DNA of 60,000 bases from Zygnema cylindricum (lineage: Eukaryota; Streptophyta; Zygnematophyceae; Zygnematales; Zygnemataceae). The notes below the pieces were generated by a model. That model worked only from the letters and a program-made list of their open reading frames with translations, was not told the DNA's origin and searched no databases. Positions 32,241 to 43,431 of this stretch are shown here, piece by piece. Each line of letters starts with the position of its first letter. Position 1 is the stretch's first letter. The DNA is taken from contig JBBHKE010000893.1 of the NCBI GenBank assembly GCA_037447655.1, forward strand, positions 435,186 to 495,185, given 5' to 3'. Position numbers and translations under genes: made by a program.

Positions 32241-33087
32241 TTTAAAATATTTGAAATGTAGTCATTGGATTCAGACTACAACAGGTTCAAAATGATGTTT
32301 TGGTGCAGTCAAGCATTTTAAATGTTTCACAAAGTTGCTCAATTTATGGAATTTAAATATTATTTTCTAACTTTGGATTTCCGGTTCTCACGATTAACTT
32401 TCAATACCAACAAGAGTTCAGTTTGACAGTATGGTGTCAGAGAATTTTCAGAGTGAATTTATCTCATTTTTGTAATGGTGTTTCATATCTCATATGTTCT
32501 TTATCATCGAGATCATGTTGTTTTTGTTACGTAAGCATTTTGCCTCGTCTAGTTTAGTTTAGTTTAGTTTATTGTTTTTGTAGATAGGATCAAAATGAAT
32601 CTAGAGAACGTCGTAGTCTATACTCAAAAGTAGAATAGCAATTTTTGGAACATTGGATTCCATTTATGTGTATTCACTAAAACAATTTTTTGAGTAGCTA
32701 CAAGCATTAGAAATGGTTTAACCACCAATATTACTTTGAGAGGTTGTATAAGCTTTCCTTTCCCCCTCCCTCTTCCTCTCCCCCTCATCCTTTCCCTCTC
32801 CCTCTACTTTGGTTTGAAAAATAAAATTTACGTACAAATAATGTGGTTGCCGCACACAATATTCAGTTCTGTCTTGAAACAAATGAGATTGATGTCAAAG
32901 CATGAGCTCAATCTAGAATTCAAAAACAAATCCTTTTTAAAGCTAAATGTTTGGCATCATATGCTCTAAAATCGGATGAAATTAGGTGTTTGAGAGAGTG
33001 TAATTTTGCAAAAAGACATGCTCAAAATGCCCCTCGCCACCCCTTTTCCCCCTCTCCTCTCCCACCATTACCCCCTCTCCTCCCTAG

Positions 33088-33793
33088 ATGACCGATACAT
33101 GTGAGCTCACCTTTGTGCAAATGGAAGATGTCCTCATTGGCCTCCGTACAATATCTCCAGAGCAAGTGGAGAATGCGCGATGGTGGAATCACGATTTTCT
33201 GCCGCACTATTCTTACTTCTCTCTACAAAGGGACGTTGGAAGGAGCACAAGTGGTGGTCCTTGTTGTGAAACCTCTCCAAGTGGCAGCCATGGCATAGAA
33301 GATGCAGAGTCTCAGCCATCCTCACGTGGTGAAGGTAATAGGATGGTGTCGCGATTGTGGAAGCATTGCGGTGGAGGGGGGGGAGGGAAGGAACTTAAAA
33401 GATAGGATAAAGCAAGGTTTGGGATGGCAGGTTTGTTCTAGGATAGCAAATCAAGTAGCGCTCGCAGTGATGTTTCTTAGAACACGACAAATTGGTGTGC
33501 GAATAGAATCTGATATGAGAGTTTTTGATGAAAACGACAACACCAAGCTTGTTTACCAGCCTGCCCTTGTAGGATCTAAGCTTGGGTGTTGTTCTCTTGG
33601 CACGATGCTAAGAGAAATGTTGATTGGACAATTGCTGGATGTCACATCACAAGCTGATATGAAAACGAATTTTGACCCTCGTGTGAAACAATGGCCAAAG
33701 GATTTAATTGAAGAACTCACTCGACTCACTGCAAAGTGTTTGGTAGAAGGTGACAGAAAGAGAGATCTGACTGATCCATCCTTACTGTTTTGA
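33088..33793 (+). pseudogene. Degenerate protein kinase domain, first half of a broken kinase gene
   Basis: ELTFVQMEDVLIGL opens in one frame. The kinase continues in another frame with YKGTLEGAQVVVLVVKPL, then after a TAG in a third stretch with QSLSHPHVVKVIGWC and a C-lobe ending LARLTAKCL-like text (LTRLTAKCLVEGDRKR). No HRD or DFG motif is visible in the C-lobe, so it is catalytically dead as well as frameshifted (near 33165 and 33297). A polypyrimidine tract and CTAG acceptor precede the ATG. The plant receptor-like or cytoplasmic kinase family is the best fit. Confidence 0.65.
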
Positions 33794-34764
33794 TCGATGT
33801 TCGATCTGACCTCGCATCCTGTACTATTTCACTTTTTCGATCAAAATTTCCACAATTTTACCAAAATTTTCCGATTATTGCCCCATTTTCTCTCTTTGTC
33901 TCTCTCGCTCTGCCTATTGCTCCCCCTTGCTCCCTCTGGCTCCCATTTGCCCCTTATATTTTAAACAAGAGTTAATTGATTTAAAGATTAACAAAATTGT
34001 TCATAGGTAGCGGCTATGACTGCTTCGGGCGTTACTACGTAGCTCTATACTGTTAGAGAGTGAAATTGACTTTCATTTGTCGCATTTTGTCATGTCTCAT
34101 CCTTTCCGTTTCATGGAGCGTTTGTTTGTCTTGTTATGACAACATCGTTTTATTGTGAGGTTTTGTTGCAATTTCTTTGTCTTAGTTTTGTCTGTCATGC
34201 CACGTTTTGTGATGCTCCATGGAATTGCCACATCTCATCACATTTTTGGCTTTTGTGTTTTATTTTACCTTTGATGTAACACATCACATTCTCTCCTCTA
34301 TTTTTGTCTTTGGACTTGATGCCTTTAGAGGATATGGTGTTTTTCTACCAATTTTATCGTTCGATTCACACTTTTCTTTATGCATCTGTTTAGTTTTCTT
34401 TCAGTTCAAAAACGTTTCTAAGAGAGTTGTTTTTATACATCAAATTGAGTTTGAAGAGGAACTGAGTATGTAATAAGATCATACGCTTTGAATTTTCTAA
34501 CGGTTGATTAAGATATGTCACTTAAGCATCCTTTAAACTATCAATTTTCACGTCATTGCCATCACCGCTGGTTCCGTATTTTTTCGTCATGGTTAATCAT
34601 CTTCGATGCACGCCAATCCAAATCCGTTTAAATGATGTATGAGCATCAAAACTTAAAGCCTGACTCTCAGTTTTGCAGATTGGTAGCGCCTTCTCTGACG
34701 ACATTTAGGTCATCTCTTCAAATGAAATTGCAATCGCAACTGCCAATTTCTCTTCTTCAAACAG
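33794..34764 (+). other. Gap between the two kinase halves (intron or spacer)
   Basis: AT-rich, ends in a good acceptor (CTTCTTCAAACAG). It may be an intron of a tandem-kinase gene or spacer between two genes. No coding recognised. Confidence 0.45.
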
Positions 34765-35307
34765 GATAGGCGTGGGTGGCTTTGGTGAAGTTTTTAGAGG
34801 GCGTCACAAAGGAACGGCTATAGTTGTGAAAAAGCTCCTCCCTGGAAAAGCAAGTAAGAATTTCGAACAAGAAATCTTGCTTCTCAACAAGCTAAGACAC
34901 CCGCATATCCTGTCTTTGATTGGTTTTAAACCCATTGGACCCTGTCTAGTGAGTGAGTACATGTCAGGAGGCAGTCTCCAAGACTACCTTCAAGGAATGG
35001 GAGGTGCCTTGACTTAGGAGGACAAAGTGCGAATCTGTCGAGAAATGGCATCTGTTGTCGCATACATGCACACTGGAGGAGTGGTGCATCGAGACTTGAA
35101 ACCGGTTAATGTTCTTCTCGATGATGGTAAAAGAAGCAAATTATGTGATATGGATTTGGCCAAACTGTGTGAGGGCAACCAGGTGAATATGTTTGGTATG
35201 TAGGGCACTTACGGCTTTATGAGTAAAAACTAGACTTGTTGGTCTTTATTCGGATACCTATGCACTTGGACTCATTATTTTGCAACTGCTGACATGGATG
35301 AAGCATA
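34765..35307 (+). pseudogene. Second kinase domain, interrupted by stops and by an LTR retrotransposon
   Basis: After acceptor TTCAAACAG the frame gives the glycine loop (VGGFGEVFRG), an ATP-binding Lys (VVKKLL), hinge (SEYMSGGSL), HRDLKPVNVLL and DMDLAK in place of DFGLAK. TAG codons follow GGALT (35015) and VNMFGM (35202), and a one-base shift occurs near 35228 before GLYSDTYALGLIILQLL. The LTR element enters at the TSD GCATA (35303-35307). With the insertion ignored, the same frame runs on at 40841. Confidence 0.85.
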
Positions 35308-35968
35308 TATTGGTTTTAGGCGCTCACCTTAGCCCTTGGCCGAGGGCTAAAGTAGATAAGCCTAAAATATTCACTAGGAAGTAGTGCCGTTTATGTGGCT
35401 CACATGGGTTTAGAGTTGGGAGTAGAAATAGATGTAGAAAATAGAGCAGGCAGGTTTAAATAGCTTTGATTGGAATTATAAAAGTAGGAATTACAATTGT
35501 CTCTTGAACATTCTCTATCTAATTAAGTTGGATTCTCCTTTTATGGTTATTCGTCTAATCTCTGTGATCTATGATCTGTGATATCTCTGTACAATGTGTT
35601 TGTATGAATAGAATGCTAAAACACCATTGCTTTAAACAACTTGTTATCCTATGATATGATCTGTGTGAGAGATAGATCTTTACCTATACATTGATCTCTA
35701 TTTGTACATGTGCACTCCAATTTGAATGTTGAATGTGTGCACCGTGTGGTCCAATGACTACACGCCAAAATAGGTAATGTCAGCCGTCGGTGGCCGCTCC
35801 CAAATGTGCGTCAAAATTTCCGCCGAAAATGTCTGTTGTGGAATCGTCACTCGATTTCGTACGATTCTTTCCTACCGTCCGTACAATATCGACGATCCGA
35901 TTTTCGTACATAATATCGGCGCTCCGATATCCGTAAATAATATCGTCCGAGATCGCCTAAGATCAACA
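35308..35968 (-). repeat. 3' LTR of the gag-only element
   Basis: 661 bp, TATTGG...CAACA on the plus strand; contains CTCACCTTAGCCCTTGGCCG shared with the other LTR. About 31 bp longer than its partner, with visible small indels, so the insertion is not recent. Confidence 0.88.
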
Positions 35969-36000
35969 CTCCCACTCGAGCTCGTGTTGAAATTTCCCTC

Positions 36001-36127
36001 GCTCCTTGATTTCATCGAATCGGTAAAATACGGTTGGCGATTTAATGGTACTGTACTTGCCGTGCTCCTCGATTTATGCGAATCGGTAATTTGCGATCGG
36101 CGCTTTGATGGTAGTGTACCTGCGTAG
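36001..36127. repeat. 63-bp tandem duplication
   Basis: Two units starting GCTCCTTGATTT and GCTCCTCGATTT, each with GAATCGGTAA and ATGGTA(C/G)TGTAC. Inside the retroelement next to its 3' LTR. Confidence 0.75.
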
Positions 36128-39100
36128 ATATATTCCGTACACTCTGTACTCTGCAAAATCTGAAATTTTGTTAGTATCGGGGAGATTTTGCTTCCCGTAA
36201 ATGTTTGTCCGTTAGGACCACATTTGGTCCTGAAAATCCTAGTCGTCCGTGAGTGGACTGCGGAGATTCGTTTTTTGTACAAGGGAATTGCGCGGCTGGC
36301 GACTGCGTCTCTTGTTACTGACTCCTCATCCGGATTACATGACGTGTAATCATTCTCGTTTGCGTGAACCTGCAAATCCAAGGTTTGCGTAACTCTTGAT
36401 GAACCTCGGCCGTCGATTTCACTGTCGCGAAGTGAATCGATATCATGATCACAAAGTGTCGCAGGATCAATTTTTCGTCGCTCGACCACCTTACGTCGTT
36501 CGATATGTAAATTTGCGGTTTCCATAACGTCGCTTGAAATGTGCGACTATATTTTTCGTTCGTGAAGCGTCGCGTGATGAAGTTGTCGTCGTTCGTTCGT
36601 TCGTTCGATGTCTGAACGTGCGGTTGCGATGACGTTGTTTGAAGTGTGTGACATTTTTTTTCGCTCGCGCCATCATCGCTCATCTCCAAAGGTACCTGTA
36701 CCGCCTTTGTCGCATCCATATAGTGGGAGGCGCTCAAGGTACACTGTACAATTAGGTTTCTCCTTTCCTTTCTTGAATTTTTCACATTCTAATTTCTTCC
36801 AAGTCCTTTTCCCCACTGCCACTGTATACAGTATCATAGCTTTGACTCTCTCTATCGCTTAGACTGCCATGACCTGGGATGGTTTTCTAACTTAGGTTTC
36901 CCCTCATCTCTGAGATGTCTGCCTCATCTTCCCCTGTTAATCTTTTTATTATGAATTTGCTGAAGGACTTAGGGTTTTGGAATTTCTTCCCTTTTCTCCC
37001 AACCACAAATTTTGCTGTGCATCCTAGGTGGTGGCCTTCCATTGATGGAGACCTGGGGATTCTCCCTTCTTTTCTTGCGGATGCTTGAGGTAAGTTTGAC
37101 TTTCTTGCTCCTTGATGAGGTTTCAATTTTGATTTTCCGATCTCCCTTTCTCTTTTGGCTCCCCGCCTGGACTGAGATTTGGCTTTCTCCTTCTGCATGT
37201 TCTTGCAATTTGGTTTTCCATGTGGAGTCCAATTTCAAACGTTGATGTCAGTTTTTCTTTGTAAACTCCTCTTAACCCACTCACGCCTTCCGCTGTGATT
37301 CTTCCTTACAGGTTCCGCTCCATGGGTTGCATGACCGGCTGAACTTCGGCCCTTGCCCGATTCCTTGAGGATAGAGATGTGGCGAGGCTACTTTTCCTCC
37401 CTCTTTTGAAATTCTCCACTACCTATCGTATTGTTGTTTAGGGTTAGCAATACCTCCTTGTAGGTCCTTGGAATTTTCTTGGCTTGAACTTTTAACATGT
37501 TGCTTTCTTGTGCAGATTTGGCCGCTTTTTTTGATGGATTGGACTCGATTTGGGAGGTCGACTTGATGTGAACTCCTACTGTTGTCGGATTTTCGGCTCC
37601 CTCTTGGTGAGTTCCGGTGAAATCGTCCAATTTCTGCTTACATTCCTTTTCTGCAAGGATGCCTAAGATAGATTGAAGGGTTAGTGTCATTCTCTAGATT
37701 TTTGCTAAATTTGCTTTTGTTGAAGCTCCTTCCTTTTCTTCAACTGATTTTTTTCTTGCAATTGTTGTGACGACAATTTCTAACTCCATTTCTGACTCTT
37801 CATTTTCTCCTTTTCTGTTTGCAGAATTTCCATCTTTTCTGTTGACATGAAGACTTGCAATGTCTTCCTTGATAGAGGTCTCGACGGAGGATTTGAATGC
37901 TCCTGCATTCTGCTTGCTTCTTGGCTTCTCCCTTGAGTTCTTCGATGGTAATGTCCCATCTGTCCCCTCTCCTTTGCCTTACTCAACTCCTTATTTCTTG
38001 AGTGGTCAGTTTTATGTTTAGGTTCAGATTTTCCTTTCTCTGCTGCTGCCTTAGATGTAAATCTCTGGGTGTCAGCCTCTAATCTGAATTCTTTTGTGTT
38101 AGTTTTATTTAACCCTAACACTTCCCTCCATGGCATGTTAGTTTCTATTTGAGGAAATTCTAACATTTCTTTCCATGGTTTTACACGTTCTTCGTCCTCT
38201 TCGACTCTTGGGTCCTTTCCACCTTTGAGGCTTGTGATGGCGAGTGGCGATGTGTTGGACTCGAAACTCTCGGTCGATGAGGGTGGTGTTTGATCTGTGG
38301 AGCGTCTTCCTTGCTCATGCTGCTCCCTTTTTTGCTCTACTTCTTGTCTTTGATGATGAGCTTGAGCTTGTTAGCATCTGACTCATATGTTATGCTTGTT
38401 GACGATTGCACCCCGATTCCCTGTGTTCCCTCTTTGCCCCTCCATGTGCCCCCATGTTTTACCTTCCTTGCTGGATTTTGCTTCTGACCTCCTTGTCGAT
38501 TTCCATCTTGCAGATTAGCATTTTTTATGTGAGAGATGCTGCTCCTCAAAGCTACATGACCGGTTGCTGCAAACCCATGGCTGCGTCTTTTTTCTATGCT
38601 TCCCACGCCTCTGTGGATTCATGTGCCAACTAATTGGTGAGTGTCCACGCTAATTTCTGTGGGGATCCTTGCTGTGCTCTCCTTTTGAGATCTAACTCCA
38701 TACCTGTAACTTCCATCATCACCCCTTGTGTCGATCTGTTTAATGTCTGTTCCGGATTTTTTTGTTCCCTTGCTTGACTCTCTCTTAGTTCGACTTGAAT
38801 TTCCTTGTGATAGGTTGTTGAGTTCAGATCCGCTCGTGAGGCTTGATTCTTGCCAAAATCTGAATGTGGTTGTGGAATCTGAGAGGTTAGATCAGTTTGT
38901 GACACTTGGAATCGGCGGGTCTGCACGTTGTTGATCGCTCGGCTAACCCCACGTAAGTGTCTCCCACTCTCTCCTCTTTCTTTGTCCCTCCTACTTTTTT
39001 GATCTTCTGCAGTGTTTTGAAATACCTGCGGATTGTTAGTCATGAGCATGAAATCTGATTTTGTGCTCCTTGTATGATGACTGACTGCTTGCCGTTTCAT

Positions 39101-39409
39101 TTATTCTTTGAAATGCCTTACGTCCTTGTCCATCAGTTCCTGTTTGGTGCTGACTTTTCCGCCACTTTCTTGCATATCTGAAGGCTGCACCCATTTGGCT
39201 CGATTGGAGCTGTCCGTCATTGTGGCTTCACTGCCACGGATGTTCTCCTTTCCCTTTGCAACCTGCTAGCAAATCTCTGCACACCTTGCTCGGTAAGCAA
39301 TTCCTCCCGGATCTGTTGTGATCTATTTTGTAGAGTCTGTGTCGCAACTGCGTTGCTTAGTTTTGGATTTGCTTTGCTCGTCGCCTTGGCTGTCTCCAAT
39401 CTCTTTGTG

Positions 39410-39905
39410 CTAGATGCTTTGTACCTGCATGAAGTTAGACTCTTCCTTGTATTTGGTGTGATTCTCCTCCTTCCTGTCATTGTCACCTGAATGTGACTGA
39501 CTGACCCTGTCTTCTCCTTTTGTCTCACTTGCAGGTGAACTGTTGGAGCCATCGAAGTGTGTGTCGACTTTGGACACGTTTGATGTGCTGGATTCGATAT
39601 CCAGCAGCAACTCCACCACTTCGTTCCACTCCCATTGTTCCGCGTTCTGCTCCTCCAACCAGGTGAGGACATCTGTGAACTGTTCTGGTAGTGAGAGAAT
39701 CAACCAACAAATCTGCATTGCCACAGAAAAGATTATGCATGCTGACTTTGCTTGATCTAATAGGTTAGAATAGTGAGTGATGTATGATTTGATGGACGAA
39801 CGATCGAAGTAGGTTGTTTGAAGGATGTTCTTAGTTAGCTCGGTCCTCTTAGACCATGAAAGTGTGATCTGCTCCTCTCTGCTTCTGACTGAGTTGTGGT
39901 CGTCC
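39410..39905 (-). CDS. UBN2-type copia gag (degenerate)
   Basis: Minus-strand frame with LSWSKRTELTKNILQTTYFD, then SYITHYSNLLDQAKSA and LILSLPEQFTDVLTWLEEQ, then WEWNEVVELLLDIES. The SLPE...W.W.EVV..LL.IE pattern is typical of the copia gag polyprotein, which forms the nucleocapsid that packages element RNA in the cytoplasm. No zinc knuckle follows; the next ~60 residues are Ser/Asp/Lys-rich. The segments overlap frames but a single reading is broken, so the gene is probably dead. Confidence 0.65.
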
Positions 39906-40205
39906 TTTACACCTTGTGAGCACTTTCTTGCTTTTTATGTTGTCTCCTCTATCCCCTTTGACCATGCCATATCTTTGACATGATGCTTCATCATCTCCCT
40001 TGCCAGGATGTCTTGTTTCCTGCTTGGGATTTGGATTTCGGTGAGACCTGATCCGATCTCTCTCTGTTTGCTGCCTTTGCAGTCTTTGCAGGAATCGGAA
40101 GTGACGTCGCTGTGGACTCACTGCTTGGATTCGCCTGCCCTTGATTCCTGTACTCTAGTGACCTTGAAGACACACGGGGCACCTCTTCGAATTGGGCCCA
40201 TAACC

Positions 40206-40835
40206 TATTGGTTTTGGGCGCTCACCTTAGCCCTTGGCCGAGGGCTAAAGTAGATAAGCCTAAAATATACACTAGGAAGTAGTGTCGTTTTTGTGGCTCA
40301 CAAGGGTTTAGAGATGGGAGTAGAAATAGATGTAGAAAATAGAGCAGGCAAGTTCAAACAGCTTTAAATGGAATTATAGAAGTAGGAATTACAATTGTCT
40401 CTTGATATCTCTATCATTCTCACCGATTCTCCTCCTATGGCTATTCGCCTCTAATCTCGTGATCTATGATCTTAATCTTTCATGCAATGTGTTTTATGGA
40501 ATAGAATGCTAAAACACCATTGCTTTAAAACAACTTGCTATCATGTGTATGATGTGTGTGAGAGATAGATCTTTGCCTATGCATTGATCTCTATTTGTAC
40601 ATGTGCACTCCAATCTGAATGCTGAATGTGTCACCGTGTGGTCTAATAACTACACGCCAAAATAGGTAATGTCAATCGTCGGTGGCCGCTCCCAAATATG
40701 CGTCAAACTTTCCGCCGAAAATGTCTGTCGTGGAATCGTCACTCGATTCCGTATGATTCGTTCTTGTCGTCCGTACATAATATCGGTGATCTGAAATCCG
40801 TAAAAAATATCGTCCGAGATCGCCTAAAATCAACA
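40206..40835 (-). repeat. 5' LTR of the gag-only element
   Basis: 630 bp, same termini as the 3' LTR; GCATA duplication follows directly. Confidence 0.88.
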
Positions 40836-40840
40836 GCATA

Positions 40841-42084
40841 TCCGAGATGCTCACAACTTTCTAGGTCAACATGAAAAGAAACTAAGCGCTAATCTTAAAT
40901 TGAGAATGGAATCTTTAGAGGACTATAGTAGCACTGTCGAGATTTTGACTAAACAAAGTAGCAGTAGCACAAAAAGTCGAGAGTATGTTGTTGCTCAACG
41001 CGACAGCCGATGGGAGGAGGACCCTGATGCTTTTAATGATACTACTTAACATTTATGTTTATGATTTGACCCAAGGAGCTCTGCGATCCCCAAAGGGGCT
41101 CTAGAGAAGACCGTGGGGTTTCTGCTTTGATGTTCGGAGAGTCAGTGGGAATATCGCCCCAATATCGATGACTTCCTGTTTGTTATAGAGGAACAGGAAT
41201 GTTTGGCCAGCAAGATAGACCTTCAGAAGTCAGACATCTAAACCCAAGGAGAATTTGACCCCCTGGATTCTGGTGAAGTTGGCGAGTGTTCTCAGCTAGC
41301 AGAAGAGGAAAGGGAATTTGATGAACAACTTAAATATCTGTCGGAAAAATCTTCGAGATTGAAGGCCGAGCTCCAATCTAGATCTTATTTTTTATCTGGA
41401 GGGTTGTCAAAGAGTATGGAAGCAGTATTAGGTGTTCAAACGAAAGTTATTGCGTTGTAAGCCATGGAAACCATAATCCTTTCGCAAGATCTCATCAGCA
41501 TTACTTTGTGGAACATTCATTTTCTTTCCCTCTATGCAGGCAATATATTTGGACATGGCAGTGAATTTAATATATGCAAAATATTTTTCCTTACTTAGAA
41601 GTCTAAGCTAATCTTATCCTTTTGGCTTTCCAGATATTGTTTGTCGCACAGGAGAAGCTTCGAACATGATTTGGCGGATATTCAAGAGGTTGCAGAAACT
41701 TCAAAAATAAAGCTGTCAAAAATGCAGCAAGAAATTTCGGCAGCAGCGAGCTTACAAAAATTTGAAGACCTCATACACCTTAGCGTTGATCTGAGGCTTT
41801 TGGGGCATACTATGAAGGAAGACAAAGACAAGGTGGCAGAACTATAGATGGGGCTGAATGTAGTGGAAATGAAAATAATCGAAAACAAAACAGTGGTTGT
41901 TGATGTGGACAAAGCATTAGAGAAAGTGAGGGAACCCGTTATGGCTCGCTGTGAAAGTCTGCGAGTGCATGCTTTGGAAAAACAGCAAGAAATAAAGACC
42001 GCATTGAAGGGAAGTGACCTCGAGAAGGTGATGTCATTGGCGAAGGAGGCCACAACATCAAAGGAGGAAGCAAGTAAGCTTTAG
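40841..42084 (+). pseudogene. 3' part of the kinase gene: coiled-coil region with in-frame stops
   Basis: The kinase frame resumes as IRDAHNFLGQHEKKLSANLK and runs to TAA at 41047. The same plus frame is coding-like again at 41140-41456 (LAEEEREFDEQLKYLSEKSS), ends in a GTAAGC donor, and after acceptor CTTTCCAG (41633) continues at 41634-42084 (ISAAASLQKFEDLIHLSVDL; LEKVMSLAKEATTSKEEASK). In-frame stops lie at 41047, 41062, 41131, 41239 and 41845. Heptad-like Leu/Ile spacing predicts coiled coils. Partner or function unknown. Confidence 0.6.
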
Positions 42085-42329
42085 AAGAAGTACGGGTTTC
42101 ATATAACCGAGGTTTGAGGGATACAAGGCTGACGGTTACTGTAATATCGATGGTTTTTATTTGTAGATTTCAATGTAATAGCTGTTGAAAATACTTTTTT
42201 GCCAGTGCTCGTTCGAAATACTTGATTGCTTGACTAGGAGCCTTTTGGCTGGTGTTTAGACAACAATTCTATCGCTGCTTTCCCTTTAACATTTACCTAA
42301 AAATGGTTAGCAACTTAAATACTTGGTTG

Positions 42330-42700
42330 GCAAAAGTACAATTGTGATATACGTCTCTAAAGGCAAAAGGTACGAATAAATTGGTAGTTCGGTAGAAGTA
42401 CAATTGTTACATACGTCCCTATAAGCAAAGGGTGCAAATAAACTCCTTGATTCTATGCGTTTACATAGATTGAGACTATGATTATTTTATTTTCTGTAGT
42501 TCTCCTGTCATGTAGTTAGTAACATTTATCTACAGTGTTTCAATGCAAAAAGATACATTTGCGTATCTTAGTTCCTCAAATAAACGTGGGAAACGAATAT
42601 CCCTGCATACATTGTTAACATGAAGATGGCTTGATGGTTAAATAAGCATGGAAAACGGAAATCTCTGCATATAGTGTTAACATGAAAACGGTTGGTTCAT
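42330..42700. repeat. Two short tandem duplications downstream of the pseudogene
   Basis: A ~62-bp unit (AAGTACAATTGTGATATACG / AAGTACAATTGTTACATACG) and a ~65-bp unit (CTGCATACATTGTTAACATG / CTGCATATAGTGTTAACATG), each present twice. Confidence 0.7.
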
Positions 42701-42792
42701 AAATTCAACGATTGGTAAAAATCCATTTACAATTTCCCTTTCGTCGCTATCTTAACAACAGATTTGTGGTCGGTTTTCCGAGGATCAGTTCG

Positions 42793-43431
42793 TTAGTTCA
42801 TAAAGCTTGCTCGTGACCGTTTTTTCATAAAAGTTGTCGATANNNNNNNNNNTGAAATTGATGGCATCCCTTGTTGCTCTCGGACTGAGGTTGAAGAGTC
42901 GCTCTCAGATGAACTACATAGTATCTCAACAACACTTCCCACTGGGCGTACAATCTTGGCTCTATCGATTTTGGCTACCCGCTGGACGAACTCCTTCTTA
43001 ACCTTGAACTCATGGAGATTGTGAAGGGCTAAGATTTCTTTCCGACCTGGCCGGGTAAGGTTTGCCAATTTCTCTGGATCCATGAACATTTCAGCTGTTG
43101 AGGCCTTAGATGTGGTATAGCGACCAATTTCGAAGAGGTGACTAGGGACCGCCTCCTTGTGGGCTAACCTCTTTCTACGTGATTTAAGAGATAATAGAGG
43201 TCTCTCCGCCTTCTCCGCGGCCCTTGCTCTGGCAGCTTCGAACAAAGTTGGGAAATTATCGGGGGAAAAGACGGGTGGAGGTGGAGGAGAGGATCTCTCC
43301 TCTGGCTGTTTCAGAGAAGTCTCAGTTGTGATAGCCGGATGCACCATTCCTTTAAGAAACTTCTCAATGTGCGACGGTGAGCCAAACGGGGCTGGTTCCT
43401 CGGGCAATTGTGACTTTTCTTCTTGGGCCAC
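42793..43431 (-). CDS. Gag-like N-terminal ORF of a retroelement (left copy, cut by the gap)
   Basis: MAQEEKSQLPEEPAPFGSPS opens a Pro/Glu-rich protein, then LHNLHEFKVKKEFVQRVAKI and DRAKIVRPVGSVVEIL. The copy at 46389 shows the same order (LHDLHELKVKK-stop-LVQRFARTDRVRMVRPVGG). The frame is intact up to the N gap. No known catalytic domain. It is assigned to gag by its linkage, in the other copy, to a capsid-like region and zinc knuckle. Confidence 0.55.
   Translation of the reverse strand: MAQEEKSQLPEEPAPFGSPSHIEKFLKGMVHPAITTETSLKQPEERSSPPPPPVFSPDNFPTLFEAARARAAEKAERPLLSLKSRRKRLAHKEAVPSHLFEIGRYTTSKASTAEMFMDPEKLANLTRPGRKEILALHNLHEFKVKKEFVQRVAKIDRAKIVRPVGSVVEILCSSSESDSSTSVREQQGMPSISXXXXSTTFMKKRSRASFMN
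42843..42852. other. Assembly gap (10 N)
   Basis: Ten unresolved bases inside a gag frame. The true gap size is unknown; 10 is probably a convention. Confidence 0.99.

Larger units (their letters stand above)
35308..40835 (-). mobile_element. Ty1/copia-like LTR retrotransposon, gag-only, 5.5 kb
   Basis: LTRs 35308-35968 and 40206-40835 are direct repeats beginning TATTGG and ending CAACA on the plus strand; target duplication GCATA at 35303-35307 and 40836-40840. Orientation is minus: a purine tract (GAGTGGGAG) abuts the LTR at 35969 and gag reads from the right end. The only recognisable domain is a UBN2-type gag at 39410-39905. I found no protease, integrase, RT or RNase H motif in 36.0-39.4 kb, which holds short broken frames rich in Ser, Gln, Lys and Glu. 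It thus resembles gag-carrying non-autonomous elements. No standard initiator-Met primer site is visible beside 40205. Confidence 0.82.
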
